64,000 nucleotides of DNA from Fictibacillus barbaricus (GTDB lineage Bacteria > Bacillota > Bacilli > Bacillales > Fictibacillaceae), in contig NZ_BMCE01000001.1 of the NCBI RefSeq assembly GCF_014635025.1, forward strand, positions 1,054,001 through 1,118,000, written 5' to 3'. A program made the translations under genes and the position numbers. Shown one piece after another: positions 27,125 to 35,650 of the stretch (position 1 is the stretch's first letter; each line of letters starts with the position of its first letter). The notes beneath the pieces are model-generated. The model had not been told where the DNA came from and made no database searches. It saw only the letters and a list, made by a program, of their open reading frames with translations.

Positions 27125-27775
27125 TATTTTTTGAATGAAACATAGTTGGCTGCAGCACATGACGGACTATTGTTTACTACGCTAGTTTTGTAGCAGGTCA
27201 GTATTGTGTGTACATATAAAATCATCAATTTGTTTTCAAGTTGAACGTATCAATGAACAAGCTGTATCGAATTAAAATAGGGATATAATTATTAGCAATA
27301 ATGTAGCCCTGTGCCAATGTTTTTGTGGTTAGGAGCTTTCCGTTTAAGCCGCAGACTCAAAATGACCGTGTATTGAAAAGAGGTCAGGCCGAGGGCGACA
27401 TTAGCTGAAAACTGAACCGTACTTTCGATTTTGACCGTCTGCAGGCTCTGTTCGTTAATGATGGGAAGGTGAGTACAGTCGTCTCGCTGTTAAAGGGAAG
27501 AGATACATTATCTTCACTTTCCGTAAAAAATAGTTTGGGATTTTGATTTGAAGCAGATACGCAAATATGGCAGACCTTAAAAAGCGAAACAATACAAGCT
27601 TGCTGATCTTGTTTGGTGATCCTGGCTGTCTGCCCAAAATTTTAGATTGATCCTCGCAAACTTAAACTCTACATAAGCCTGTTGCTCCCTTAAAACTCGT
27701 TAGTATATAATCCCATTTTCTTAATTTGTACAAGCACTCTTCTTTCAATATCCATAGAATATTGATAGGAAGGGG
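27125..27775. other. 650-base region without a recognisable gene
   Basis: Both strands are interrupted by stops. An imperfect inverted repeat pairs GCAGAC-TCAAAAT (27351-27364) with ATTTTGACCGTCTGC (27428-27442). Some short open stretches look like decayed coding sequence but match nothing I recognise. Confidence 0.4.
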
Positions 27776-27784
27776 GTGGAAAAA

Positions 27785-28213
27785 TTGGCAAGATTTCTAG
27801 ATTTAAGAACTAGTCAAAATGCTAGTTATGCAAACTCGATCTCTGTTCCTATTCTAGCGATTAATACTCCTCAATTGGTTGGCAGAATCGGATTAGCAAC
27901 ACAGAATGCCGGAACGAATATCCGTGTTACTATGTTTGGTACTGTATCTTTACAACTCCCTCTATTACCTGCGGCCACAACCATTACATTAACAGTAGTA
28001 AGAGGTACTTTACCCACTGATCCATTAGTCTACTCGGCAACGGAAAATATGAACTTGAACATAACAGGGGCTCAAGTATTTACTTTAAATGCACTAGATT
28101 TTAATCCTCCAGCTGCAGCACAGTTAACATACACCATGTTTGTTTCATCAAGTTTAGTAGGAGTAACCCGTGTCGGACCTGAGAGCTTTTCAGGCATTGC
28201 TGCAAGTGATTAA
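27785..28213 (+). CDS. small beta-rich protein, possible spore-surface protein
   Basis: 142 residues, no signal peptide, rich in Thr, Ala, Leu and Asn, with alternating hydrophobic patterns of beta strands ('VTMFGTVSLQLPLLPAATTITLTVVRGT'). It has no Cys and few charges. This resembles the jelly-roll proteins of spore coat or exosporium (BclA C-terminal and BxpB/ExsF type) in style, but I see no diagnostic motif. The GTG at 27776 lies inside the AGGGGGTGG ribosome site, so the TTG at 27785 is the likely start. A terminator follows. Confidence 0.6.
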   Translation: MARFLDLRTSQNASYANSISVPILAINTPQLVGRIGLATQNAGTNIRVTMFGTVSLQLPLLPAATTITLTVVRGTLPTDPLVYSATENMNLNITGAQVFTLNALDFNPPAAAQLTYTMFVSSSLVGVTRVGPESFSGIAASD

Positions 28214-28256
28214 TAAGAAATAAGACACAACTTAACTTCTGTTGTTTTCTTTAAAA

Positions 28257-28295
28257 AACAAAAAAAACGCTCAGATAGGATGTATCTGGGCGTTT
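28257..28295. terminator. bidirectional intrinsic terminator
   Basis: AACGCTCAGATA (28265-28276) pairs with TATCTGGGCGTT (28282-28293) with one G-U pair. T-rich on both exits; it serves the plus gene and the convergent DUF218 gene. Confidence 0.8.
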
Positions 28296-28343
28296 TGCGA
28301 TGTTATGACATTTGTGGTTTTATTAGTTATTATAGTTTGAGAC

Positions 28344-29477
28344 TTATCTTTGCAATTCTGGGTACTGCCAGATACCTGAAGTTCTGAGAAGATCACGGTA
28401 GACGACCATTTTTTCATCTTTCGTGACTTTATGTGCTTCCTCGATCGTTGGATAATCTAGATAGACCATATTTGTTAAGTCTCTCTCTGTTTCCTTCCCG
28501 TTCAATTTATCCCGAAGGTCACTTGCTTCGTTAAAAACAGTCAGGGCTCTTCTCATGTGGCTCGCGCTTGTTACGAGGGTAACATCTTTTAACCCTGCGT
28601 CTTCGAGTTTGGCTGTCGAGAACAGACCATTCTCTACCGTGTCAGTCGATTTATCTTCTAGGATGATTCGTTCTTTAGCAATTCCTTTTGATATTAGCCA
28701 TTCACTCATGGCACCCGCTTCCGTTACTCCTTGTTTAGGAACTCCGCCCGATACGATAATTTTAGAATTAGGGTATCGTTCTGCGATCTTAAGACCTGCA
28801 TTTAAGCGCTCGATCAATGTTTGTTTCATCGTGCCATCATCTGCAAGCGCGTAACCTAAGATTACGATCGCATGGTCCTTCTGTGGGAGTCCGTCTGGAA
28901 CATCAGTGTTAAATTCAGTTTTCATAATCTCTTCTGTGGATTCAAACTTTTGTATATATTCTTTTGTGGCTGCGGGATCGATCTGCATAAGTTTGGCTAA
29001 TGATTCTTTATACGTTTTTTCGTCACCGTTTACTCTTGAATAGGTCCCGTACAACAGGTTAGCGTTATAATGATCCGGCTCTAGGTTCAGCACCTGTTTG
29101 TAGGTCTCTAATGCTTCCGGTACTTTCTTTTGGATGATCTGTGTAGAGGCAAGAGAAATCTTCAGATCATTATCGAGAGGATCAAGTGTCGTAGCTTCCT
29201 TAAATGCGTTCTCGACAACATCAAACTTCCCTTTGAGCGTAATCCCTTTGAATATCTCTTCTTCTGCTTTCTTAATATCGCCGCCATGCCAGTAAAAGTG
29301 CATGGCGATGTCTGTTAATTGTTCAATCCGATCGGATGTGGGTTCATCATTCTTGATGACGTTCACATCTTCGGATGGTGCAGCTGAAGAATCTGTCGTC
29401 ACATATGCAGCAGATAATGCAGTGGTTGTCAGGACAGCAGCAAGTGTGAGTCCCATCTTCTTCTTGAATTTATTCAT
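28344..29477 (-). CDS. TPR plus DUF218 (YdcF/SanA-like) envelope protein
   Basis: 377 residues. A signal peptide (residues 1-32, 'LTLAAVLTTTALSAAYVTTDSSA') leads to two or three tetratricopeptide repeats (about 90-180: 'DPLDNDLKISLASTQIIQ', 'EALETYKQVLNLEPDHYNAN'). A C-terminal DUF218 domain starts at about 205: 'HAIVILGYALADDG', 'IIVSGGVPKQGVTEAGAMSEWL', 'STDTVENGLFSTAKL', 'VTSASHMRRALTVF'. DUF218 proteins (ElyC, SanA, YdcF) affect the cell envelope; the reaction is unresolved. The TPR fusion is notable. A GCGAGGG ribosome site supports the ATG. Confidence 0.83.
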   Translation of the reverse strand: MNKFKKKMGLTLAAVLTTTALSAAYVTTDSSAAPSEDVNVIKNDEPTSDRIEQLTDIAMHFYWHGGDIKKAEEEIFKGITLKGKFDVVENAFKEATTLDPLDNDLKISLASTQIIQKKVPEALETYKQVLNLEPDHYNANLLYGTYSRVNGDEKTYKESLAKLMQIDPAATKEYIQKFESTEEIMKTEFNTDVPDGLPQKDHAIVILGYALADDGTMKQTLIERLNAGLKIAERYPNSKIIVSGGVPKQGVTEAGAMSEWLISKGIAKERIILEDKSTDTVENGLFSTAKLEDAGLKDVTLVTSASHMRRALTVFNEASDLRDKLNGKETERDLTNMVYLDYPTIEEAHKVTKDEKMVVYRDLLRTSGIWQYPELQR

Positions 29478-29574
29478 AATATATTTCCCTCGCTTTACAG
29501 TTAAAGTTATGCAGGAGCATATGTACCAAACTAACAGTGAATTGTTAATATCTATTTGGTTCTTTGTAAATTAA

Positions 29575-29792
29575 TTGTAAAGTTGCGAATCTATAATCAA
29601 TATAATGACCCATGTTACTTTTAATAATAGAGGAGTATATTTTCTGCAAAAAAGGGTTATTTATCTAATCTTTTATGTTTGTAGGAATGGATAGATTTAA
29701 GAGAAGAAGAGCTCATCGTAAACGCTGAAGCGTACTAAAAGAAATGAGTGTTATTTGATAGTAGAAGGATAATACTTTGTTTGGATCATTTG
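29575..29792. other. intergenic region without a supported gene
   Basis: AT-rich, stops in all frames. A 13-codon basic frame (near 29688) has no convincing ribosome site. Nothing else recognised. Confidence 0.4.
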
Positions 29793-29828
29793 AAAAAGCC
29801 TGGTAACCAATGGTTATCAGGCTTTTTT
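29793..29828. terminator. strong bidirectional terminator
   Basis: A 17-base near-perfect inverted repeat, AAAAAGCCTGGTAACCA with TGGTTATCAGGCTTTTT (one G-U pair), with A-run and T-run on either side. It ends the small minus-strand gene that follows. Confidence 0.85.
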
Positions 29829-29903
29829 ATAAATCCCCACAATGTTTTTGTCAGGGTAAATTTAATTCCGAAGAAGTTGGTTAAAAGCAGTATAGAGATA
29901 AAA

Positions 29904-30113
29904 TTATTGAGATTTTTTTGTACTCGATGTCCCTTGTACTTGGTTAACTGCTGTAAGAGCTGATGTGATTTCATTTGCTGCTTGTTTGATTGCTTCTTGT
30001 GCCAGTGTTGGATCGGAAGAAGATTTTTCAATCGCTTGGCTCAATAATGTTTGAGTTAACGTAACATTAGCTTTAGCTTGATTTAATTGGTTTACATCAA
30101 TGTTTTGAGGCAT
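29904..30113 (-). CDS. small helical protein, probably spore-associated
   Basis: 69 residues starting 'MPQNIDVNQLNQAKANVTLT', rich in Ala, Gln, Ser and Thr, predicted to be two or three amphipathic helices, no Cys or membrane segment. The start is fixed by AAAGGAG; the longer frame from 30167 contains that ribosome site. It is divergent from the SpoVA2mob-like operon, across a region with a perfect hairpin at 30220-30238. Its style recalls the DUF1657 proteins opposite, but the motif differs. Function unknown. Confidence 0.62.
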   Translation of the reverse strand: MPQNIDVNQLNQAKANVTLTQTLLSQAIEKSSSDPTLAQEAIKQAANEITSALTAVNQVQGTSSTKKSQ

Positions 30114-30219
30114 CTTGATCGCTCCTTTAAAAAATTTTAATACTTCAATATATTTACCCTCCATCAAAGATTTATGATTAGAAAAAATTACCTCGAAATG
30201 GCGTTTATTAAATTGGTCT

Positions 30220-30238
30220 TTGAGGATTTAGTCCTCAA
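30220..30238. repeat. perfect inverted repeat between divergent spore-type genes
   Basis: TTGAGGA (30220-30226) and TCCTCAA (30232-30238), loop TTTAG, no T-run. Lies between the small helical protein gene and the DUF1657 gene, so a regulator site is possible. Confidence 0.45.
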
Positions 30239-30270
30239 TAAGATCTTGATCAGAAGTTGAACAATCTAAA

Positions 30271-30299
30271 GTATTAAACATTTTTTTTTTGTAATACTA
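30271..30299 (+). promoter_or_regulatory. candidate sigma-G promoter of the SpoVA2mob-like operon
   Basis: GTATT (30271-30275) and AATACTA (30293-30299) are 17 bases apart, each one change from the sigma-G consensus (GHATR; CATACTA). They lie ~90 bases before the first gene. SpoVA-type genes are forespore-expressed, which makes the match plausible. Confidence 0.35.
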
Positions 30300-30384
30300 A
30301 CAATTGTTCTAAGAAGAAATTTCGGAACATGGATTCAGGAATATATATCTAAACAAAATCAAATTAAAAAGGAGAAAGAGAAAG

Positions 30385-30588
30385 ATGACAGTAGCTAATA
30401 ATATAAAAACGACCCTTGCAGGATTAAAAAGTGCTCAAGCCAGTCTTGAAACATTTGCTCTTGATACTGAAAACCAGCAAGCGAAGCAGTTGTATCAAAA
30501 TGCAGCCCAACAAACCCAAGGCATAGTGGACTCTCTAAGTTCCCGCTTACAGGAAGTAGAACAAGAAGAGCCGCAATATAAACAATAA
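30385..30588 (+). CDS. DUF1657 protein, first gene of SpoVA2mob-like operon
   Basis: 67 residues, 'MTVANNIKTTLAGLKSAQAS...' ending 'EVEQEEPQYKQ', a helical DUF1657 protein (PF07870). The same 'EEPQYK' ending recurs in the second DUF1657 protein of this operon (33041), so the two are paralogues. A GGAGAAAGAG ribosome site precedes the ATG. In the known mobile spoVA2mob operon a DUF1657 gene also comes first. The molecular function is unknown; association with spore inner-membrane proteins is inferred from context. Confidence 0.88.
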   Translation: MTVANNIKTTLAGLKSAQASLETFALDTENQQAKQLYQNAAQQTQGIVDSLSSRLQEVEQEEPQYKQ

Positions 30589-30680
30589 GAATTTCTTTTG
30601 TATGGTGAAAAGGGTGAAAATTCATCCTTTTCTATTTGCATTTATACATATTTTTGATGAAAGGGTGTTACGTAAGCTCT

Positions 30681-31142
30681 ATGAAAAAAACGAGATTTTC
30701 CAAGGTTCTTCTGGTTTCCCTATTTTCATCTGTCATTTTCGTTTCCGGATGTAATAACCAAAAAGAAGAGGGAGGAACTAAGAACGATTCACCAACTCCA
30801 ATATCACATATAGAAAATAATCAATCTCCATCGATAGAAGCCAAAAAAACCGTTCTCTCTATGCCAGAAATAACAGATGTAAAAGCGGTGAATTCTAAGG
30901 ATGAAATGTTTTTGGCTGTAAAACCAAAACATATGGAGCGGTTCCAATTAACAAGTCTAAAGAAAAAAATAAAAAAGAAGTTAGAGAGAAACAATCCCGA
31001 AATGAAAGTAACTGTCAGCACCGATCAAAAGATATTTACTTTGCTAGGTGAGCTGGAGGGGAAATTGGATAAAAAACTAGGCCGCCAGGATATCGAAAAA
31101 GAATTGAAAAAGATAAAAAAGAAATCAACGGATGAGGCCTAA
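30681..31142 (+). CDS. YhcN/YlaJ-type spore lipoprotein
   Basis: About 153 residues from the ATG at 30681, placing a signal peptide 'MKKTRFSKVLLVSLFSSVIF' and lipobox 'VSGC' at the start. After a Ser/Pro/Asn-rich linker comes a ~90-residue charged domain with many Lys, similar to YhcN/YlaJ sporulation lipoproteins. The frame opens 15 codons further upstream; the ribosome site is weak for either start. It is the second gene in the operon, the place a YhcN/YlaJ lipoprotein takes in spoVA2mob. Confidence 0.75.
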   Translation: MKKTRFSKVLLVSLFSSVIFVSGCNNQKEEGGTKNDSPTPISHIENNQSPSIEAKKTVLSMPEITDVKAVNSKDEMFLAVKPKHMERFQLTSLKKKIKKKLERNNPEMKVTVSTDQKIFTLLGELEGKLDKKLGRQDIEKELKKIKKKSTDEA

Positions 31143-31174
31143 CTATTTAAGAGTAGAAGAAGGGAAGTGTTTGT

Positions 31175-31651
31175 ATGGCAAGCAAAGATAAAGAATTGAC
31201 ACCGGTACAACAAGAATATCAGAAATTTCAAGATCAGCACGAAACCAAGAGACCAGTATTCACGAATTGCATAAAAGCATTTTTTGTCGGAGGTTTTATT
31301 TGTTTTGTTGGACAGCTCATCTCCATTATGTACGTGACCTACTTTAATTTTACAGAACAAAACGTCGGAAATCCGACTGTGGCTACTTTAATCTTTATCT
31401 CAATGCTCTTAACCGGGTTTGGTGTTTATGATCGAATGGCTCAATTTGGCGGGGCAGGTACGGCGGTTCCGGTTACGGGCTTTGGCAACTCTGTCATTTC
31501 TGCTGCAATCGAACATCGTACAGAAGGATTCGTCTTAGGCGTAGGAAGCAATATGTTCAAGCTTGCAGGATCGGTCATTCTATTTGGTGTGTTTTCCGCC
31601 TTTGTAATCGCGATCATTAAAACGATTTTAATTCAATACGGGGGTCTGTAA
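31175..31651 (+). CDS. spoVAC: stage V sporulation protein AC
   Basis: 158 residues. After a hydrophilic N-terminus with 'TPVQQEYQKFQDQHETKRP' come about four membrane helices with the SpoVAC block 'FGVYDRMAQFGGAGTAVPVTGFGNSVISAAIEHRTEGF'. SpoVAC is a mechanosensitive-like channel subunit moving calcium-dipicolinate in spores. SpoVAD follows one base after the stop. This is one copy within a SpoVA2-type operon; the housekeeping spoVA operon is presumably elsewhere. Confidence 0.93.
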   Translation: MASKDKELTPVQQEYQKFQDQHETKRPVFTNCIKAFFVGGFICFVGQLISIMYVTYFNFTEQNVGNPTVATLIFISMLLTGFGVYDRMAQFGGAGTAVPVTGFGNSVISAAIEHRTEGFVLGVGSNMFKLAGSVILFGVFSAFVIAIIKTILIQYGGL

Positions 31652-31652
31652 A

Positions 31653-32666
31653 ATGCTAAAGGGCCATCGTACATGGGTGTTTGAAAATAAACCGGTAATC
31701 ATATCAACGGGGACGGTCGGGGGACCGTTCGAGGCGAATGGGCGTATAGCTGACGACTTCGATCTTCTTCACGGAGATTTATGGCTCGGCCAAGATTCTT
31801 ATGAAAAAGCACAAAAAGTCCTCTTTGAAGAATCTTGTCAAAAAGCAATGGAAAAGGCAAATATCCAAAAAGAAGACGTACAGTTTATTCTAGCGGGTGA
31901 TCTAATTAATCAGATCACATGTACAAGTTTTGCCTGCAGGACGATAGAAGCTCCTTACCTCGGTTTATTCGGAGCATGCTCTACCTCTATGGAGGGGCTC
32001 GCTATGGGAGCATTCATCGTAAATGGCAAAGGAGCAAAATACTTATTGACAGGAACAGCGAGCCATAATGCAGCTGTAGAAAAACAGTTCCGCTATCCTA
32101 CGGAGTATGGCGGACAAAAACCGCCGACCGCGCAATGGACGGTTACAGGAGCGGGAAGTGCGTTGTTAAGTGATCAAGGTGAGGGCCCTCGTGTGACTTC
32201 GGCTACGATCGGGAAGGTCGTTGATATGGGATTGACTGATCCCTTTAATATGGGCGGCGCAATGGCTCCTGCTGCTATAGATACGATAGAAGCCCATTTA
32301 CGGGACATGGAGATCGACCCTTCTTATTATGACCTGATCGTAACCGGTGATCTAGGATCGATCGGTCACGAGATCGCTCTAGATCTGCTTAATAAACATG
32401 GATTCTCATTAACCGCAGAACAATTTCAGGATTGCGGTATGATGATCTACCGGGAAGGGCAGCCTGTGCTTGCTGGAGCGAGTGGCTGTGGATGCTCAGC
32501 TACCGTCGTATATGGACACTTATTGAACCGTATGAAAAAAGGAGAATTCAAGAGGATGCTGGTAGTTGCGACAGGAGCCCTTCTTTCTCCACTGACTTTT
32601 CAGCAGAATGAATCCATTCCATGCATCGCACATGCGGTGTCTATCGAATATGGAGGTACAGAATAA
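31653..32666 (+). CDS. spoVAD: stage V sporulation protein AD
   Basis: 337 residues, thiolase-like fold: 'GLFGACSTSMEGLAMGAFIVNGKGAKYLLTGTASHN' carries the Cys loop region, and 'TGDLGSIGHEIALDLL' and 'DCGMMIYREGQPVLAGASGCGCSATV' are SpoVAD blocks. SpoVAD binds dipicolinic acid on the spore inner membrane during uptake and release. Its stop is immediately followed by the spoVAE ATG, with GGAGG inside its last codons. Confidence 0.94.
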   Translation: MLKGHRTWVFENKPVIISTGTVGGPFEANGRIADDFDLLHGDLWLGQDSYEKAQKVLFEESCQKAMEKANIQKEDVQFILAGDLINQITCTSFACRTIEAPYLGLFGACSTSMEGLAMGAFIVNGKGAKYLLTGTASHNAAVEKQFRYPTEYGGQKPPTAQWTVTGAGSALLSDQGEGPRVTSATIGKVVDMGLTDPFNMGGAMAPAAIDTIEAHLRDMEIDPSYYDLIVTGDLGSIGHEIALDLLNKHGFSLTAEQFQDCGMMIYREGQPVLAGASGCGCSATVVYGHLLNRMKKGEFKRMLVVATGALLSPLTFQQNESIPCIAHAVSIEYGGTE

Positions 32667-33020
32667 ATGGCGATTCTTTTTTGGGCCTTTGTAATAGGCG
32701 GAGCGATTTGTGTAATCGGACAGATCATGTTTGATGTTTTCAAATTAACCCCTGCCCATACGATGACAACATTAGTTGTAGCAGGTGCAATACTTGATGG
32801 AGTCGGTTTATATGAACCATTGATCGATTTTGCGGGTGCAGGTGCCACAGTGCCGATCACGAGCTTTGGAAATGCCCTTGTGGACGGAGCGATGGCTGAA
32901 GGAGAAAAACACGGAATCATCGGAGTAATAACAGGAATGTTTAAAGTAACAAGTGCCGGGATCTCCGCTGCGATCATCTTCGGATTCATTGGAGCATTAC
33001 TGTTTAAACCCAAAGGCTAA
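32667..33020 (+). CDS. spoVAE: stage V sporulation protein AE (AEb type)
   Basis: 117 residues, about four membrane helices, '[44 protein letters not shown]' matches the SpoVAEb block and parallels the SpoVAC motif. It directly abuts spoVAD (TAAATG). It forms with SpoVAC a membrane channel for dipicolinate. Confidence 0.93.
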   Translation: MAILFWAFVIGGAICVIGQIMFDVFKLTPAHTMTTLVVAGAILDGVGLYEPLIDFAGAGATVPITSFGNALVDGAMAEGEKHGIIGVITGMFKVTSAGISAAIIFGFIGALLFKPKG

Positions 33021-33040
33021 AAATTAAAGGGAGAGAAAAC

Positions 33041-33247
33041 ATGACTATTGCATCAAATGTGAAACAATGCATGGTGACTTTGAAAAGCGCTAAAGAAACT
33101 TTAAGTAAATTAGCGCAAAAATCAAGAGATGACGAAGCGAAGCGAACGTTTCATGAGAGTATGATGGAGGTAGAGGAGATCATTATTGATCTGCAAATGA
33201 GAATCGGGCAGCTTGAATTTGAAGAGCCGCAATATAAAGGAAAATAG
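33041..33247 (+). CDS. DUF1657 protein, second copy
   Basis: 68 residues, 'MTIASNVKQCMVTLKSAKET...' ending 'EFEEPQYKGK'; paralogue of the protein at 30385. Helical, cytoplasmic by sequence. It sits between spoVAE and the DUF421 gene, exactly as in spoVA2mob. An AGGGAGAG ribosome site is well placed. Confidence 0.88.
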   Translation: MTIASNVKQCMVTLKSAKETLSKLAQKSRDDEAKRTFHESMMEVEEIIIDLQMRIGQLEFEEPQYKGK

Positions 33248-33271
33248 ACAGATTTATTTAAGGAGACCATT

Positions 33272-34132
33272 ATGCTTAATTGGGTAGAAATTGTTATACG
33301 TTCCTTTATTTTTTTAATCGCACTCTTTTTATTAACAAAATGGCTGGGAAAGAAACAGTTAGCAGAACTTTCCTTTTTTGAATACGTAACAGGGATCACG
33401 ATCGGAAGTATCGCAGCTGAAGTAACGATGGGATTGGAACGTCATATTATGCATGGAATAATAGCGATGTCAATATGGACGTTATTTCCTATTGTTATGG
33501 GATTGATATCCTTAAAAAACAAGAAAGTGCGCGATTTTGTTGAAGGAAAAGCAACGATCGTGATCAAAGATGGGAAAGTAATGGAGGATAATTTAAAAAA
33601 GGAACGATACTCCATTGATGAATTGATGGAGGAACTGAGAAGCAAAAACGTGTTTCAAATTTCTGATGTTGAGTTTGCAGTAATTGAGCCGAATGGCGAT
33701 GTAAGCGTCTTATTAAAAAAGGAAAATCAGCCTCTTACTGCAAAGGACATGCAGTTAAAAGTAGCTCCTATTAAAGAACCCCAAACCGTCATTATGGATG
33801 GGAAAGTCATTGATGAACCACTTTCAACAATCGGATTAAACCGAGGTTGGCTGAATGAGGAATTAGAGAAAATAGGTGTATCTGTTGATAATGTTTTTTT
33901 AGGACAGATCGATTCCTATGGCCAGCTAACAGTAGATCTTTATGATGACAAGATCCAAGTTCCAACACCTCAAGAAAAACCATTGCTTCTGGCTTCATTA
34001 AAGAAATGCCAAGCTGATCTTGAATTGTTTACTATTCAAACTGAATCAATGGAAGCAAAACAAATGTACAATCATAACAGCCAAAAGTTAAATCAAATAC
34101 TCAGCAAGTTGACACCACTGCTTAAAACGTAA
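33272..34132 (+). CDS. DUF421-DUF1657 fusion protein (2Duf-like)
   Basis: 286 residues. Three membrane helices (1-80) and the DUF421/YetF cytoplasmic domain (about 85-230, 'RDFVEGKATIVIKDGKVMEDNLKKERYSIDELMEELR', 'LNRGWLNEELEKIGV') are followed by a ~50-residue C-terminal DUF1657-like helix pair ('LLLASLKKCQADLELFTIQTES'). This two-domain architecture is the '2Duf' protein of spoVA2mob, reported in B. subtilis as the main factor raising wet-heat resistance of spores. It ends the operon; no obvious terminator follows. Confidence 0.9.
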   Translation: MLNWVEIVIRSFIFLIALFLLTKWLGKKQLAELSFFEYVTGITIGSIAAEVTMGLERHIMHGIIAMSIWTLFPIVMGLISLKNKKVRDFVEGKATIVIKDGKVMEDNLKKERYSIDELMEELRSKNVFQISDVEFAVIEPNGDVSVLLKKENQPLTAKDMQLKVAPIKEPQTVIMDGKVIDEPLSTIGLNRGWLNEELEKIGVSVDNVFLGQIDSYGQLTVDLYDDKIQVPTPQEKPLLLASLKKCQADLELFTIQTESMEAKQMYNHNSQKLNQILSKLTPLLKT

Positions 34133-34284
34133 CTAAAAAACGAGTACCTACAATCAAAATTAACCAAAGAGTAAAACAACTCTTCCCAATAAATTGTTAA
34201 CATATTTACTCCCATTCAAGCAAAAGATATTTCGGGAAGGAGTAAATACTGCTTTCAACTATTTTTAAAAGGGAGTGCTCAAAT

Positions 34285-34548
34285 TTGAACAACTGGATGA
34301 CTGCGCTTTTTAACATGAATGGGCGAAGAAGAAACGGCAGAGGCTGGATGTGGGGAACTTTATTAAGCCTGGCATTCAGCTTGATCGCATATGGTCTAAG
34401 AAGAAACCGAAATGGTAACTGGTTGCGTCCGATGCAGAATGTGATGAACAATGTTCGGATGGGTTCAGGACAAAAACCGAATATGGCTGGAATGACAGAG
34501 TTTGCAAACGAAATTTCTCCAAATAAAAATCCATTTTCAAACAAATAA
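34285..34548 (+). CDS. small basic membrane-associated protein
   Basis: 87 residues: a basic N-terminus 'GRRRNGRGW', one hydrophobic segment ('GTLLSLAFSLIAYGL'), another basic stretch 'RRNRNGNW', and an Asn-rich tail. It starts with TTG, seven bases after GGGAGTG. Its style resembles the small YrzQ/DUF3918 proteins of spore-formers, a weak match. Monocistronic, with a terminator after it. Function unknown. Confidence 0.6.
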   Translation: MNNWMTALFNMNGRRRNGRGWMWGTLLSLAFSLIAYGLRRNRNGNWLRPMQNVMNNVRMGSGQKPNMAGMTEFANEISPNKNPFSNK

Positions 34549-34559
34549 CAAGCTTCATG

Positions 34560-34589
34560 AAAAATGTCCACGATTGTGGGCATTTTTTT
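34560..34589 (+). terminator. intrinsic terminator
   Basis: AAATGTCCAC (34562-34571) pairs with GTGGGCATTT (34576-34585), one G-U pair, loop GATT, followed by T. Confidence 0.85.
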
Positions 34590-34873
34590 AAAGAGGAATT
34601 AAGATAAGCTATGGTGGAAGAAGCTTTAAATGCAAACATATGGGTTGGGTTTACTTCTTAATTTCGTAATTGTAGAGTGGATCATTCTTTTTAAAATAGA
34701 ATCAATACACTTGAAGTTTCCTTATATAAGTAGGGAATAAATAATTATTGAATTATCAATTCTGAAGATTTCATATCTAAACGGAATTACTCTGAATACT
34801 ATTCCAAAACGTTTAGGTATAATTAACAATCATAGAATAAAAGTAAACTCTTCCAAAAGAAGGTGTAGTCCGA

Positions 34874-35617
34874 ATGATGCAATTCGAAGATCAGGTACAA
34901 AAATTCGAATATAAGCTAAACGATACTGATGATCAGATCGTCAATTATATAATAAAAAATAAAGAAACAGCAGTCACACTATCCATACAGCATCTTGCCT
35001 CTAAGCTTTATACCGTACCAAATACAATTACAAGACTCTCGAAAAAATTAGGGTATGAGAGCTTCTCACAAATGAAAAACAAACTGAAAGAAGAGATCCA
35101 ACAAAATAAGGCGATACCAGAAGAAGACAGTCTTCTTTACAATATAGATAAAACAACCAGACTGATTGATCAAGAGAAATATGTTCTTGTCTCTAGAATT
35201 ATTTCTGAAAGTCGGCGAGTTCTATTTTTTGCAGTTGGAGATACAGCACCTTTTTGTGAGATCATGATTAAGAACATTAAGGTTGTCGGGAAACACGGTG
35301 AGTACTATGTTCATAGACATGATATGGTTCACGAAGTAAACCACCTTGAGAACTCTGATGTTCTTTTTTTAATATCTCTTTCGGGTGAGACCCCTCAAGT
35401 ACTGGATATTGCAAGACTTGCAAAAAAAAGAGGTGTCAGACTAATCTCACTTACTCACTTTAATAAGAATACATTGCAGAATCTCGCGGATCTAAACTTG
35501 TATTGCTATTCGCCTGCAAAAAAACTGAACGAGTACAATATTACCGATAAGACACCGGTTATGCTGGTTCTGCGTGCCCTGTCAGAGGTTTACTGGCAAT
35601 CACAAGGGTCTTATTAA
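34874..35617 (+). CDS. RpiR/MurR-family regulator of the mannosylglycerate genes
   Basis: 247 residues. N-terminal HTH_6 domain (about 20-95, 'LSIQHLASKLYTVPNTITRLSKKLGYESFSQMKNKLKEE') and C-terminal SIS domain (about 115-235, 'VLFFAVGDTAPFCEIMIKNI', 'SDVLFLISLSGETPQVLDIARLAKKRG'). The SIS domain senses a sugar phosphate. It lies just before the mngA-like PTS and mngB-like mannosidase genes, and a perfect palindrome follows its stop, so it probably controls them. E. coli uses a GntR-type MngR for this pathway instead. Confidence 0.87.
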   Translation: MMQFEDQVQKFEYKLNDTDDQIVNYIIKNKETAVTLSIQHLASKLYTVPNTITRLSKKLGYESFSQMKNKLKEEIQQNKAIPEEDSLLYNIDKTTRLIDQEKYVLVSRIISESRRVLFFAVGDTAPFCEIMIKNIKVVGKHGEYYVHRHDMVHEVNHLENSDVLFLISLSGETPQVLDIARLAKKRGVRLISLTHFNKNTLQNLADLNLYCYSPAKKLNEYNITDKTPVMLVLRALSEVYWQSQGSY

Positions 35618-35633
35618 TGTGTATAAATACACA
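35618..35633. promoter_or_regulatory. 16-base palindrome, candidate RpiR operator
   Basis: TGTGTAT (35618-35624), AA, ATACACA (35627-35633): seven-base arms, perfect, directly after the regulator stop codon and ~110 bases before the PTS gene. Confidence 0.5.
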
Positions 35634-35650
35634 ATGAATATAAAAATAGG

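Noticed and set aside
27455-27637. 60-codon minus-strand frame in the gene-free stretch
   Set aside because: No ribosome site and no family; kept only as part of the intergenic description.
29748-29963. 71-codon plus-strand frame
   Set aside because: Passes through the strong bidirectional terminator and overlaps the small minus-strand gene antisense.
28344-34600. transposon ends around the SpoVA2mob-like operon
   Set aside because: No transposase, resolvase or terminal inverted repeat seen on either side; the flanks are ordinary genes.
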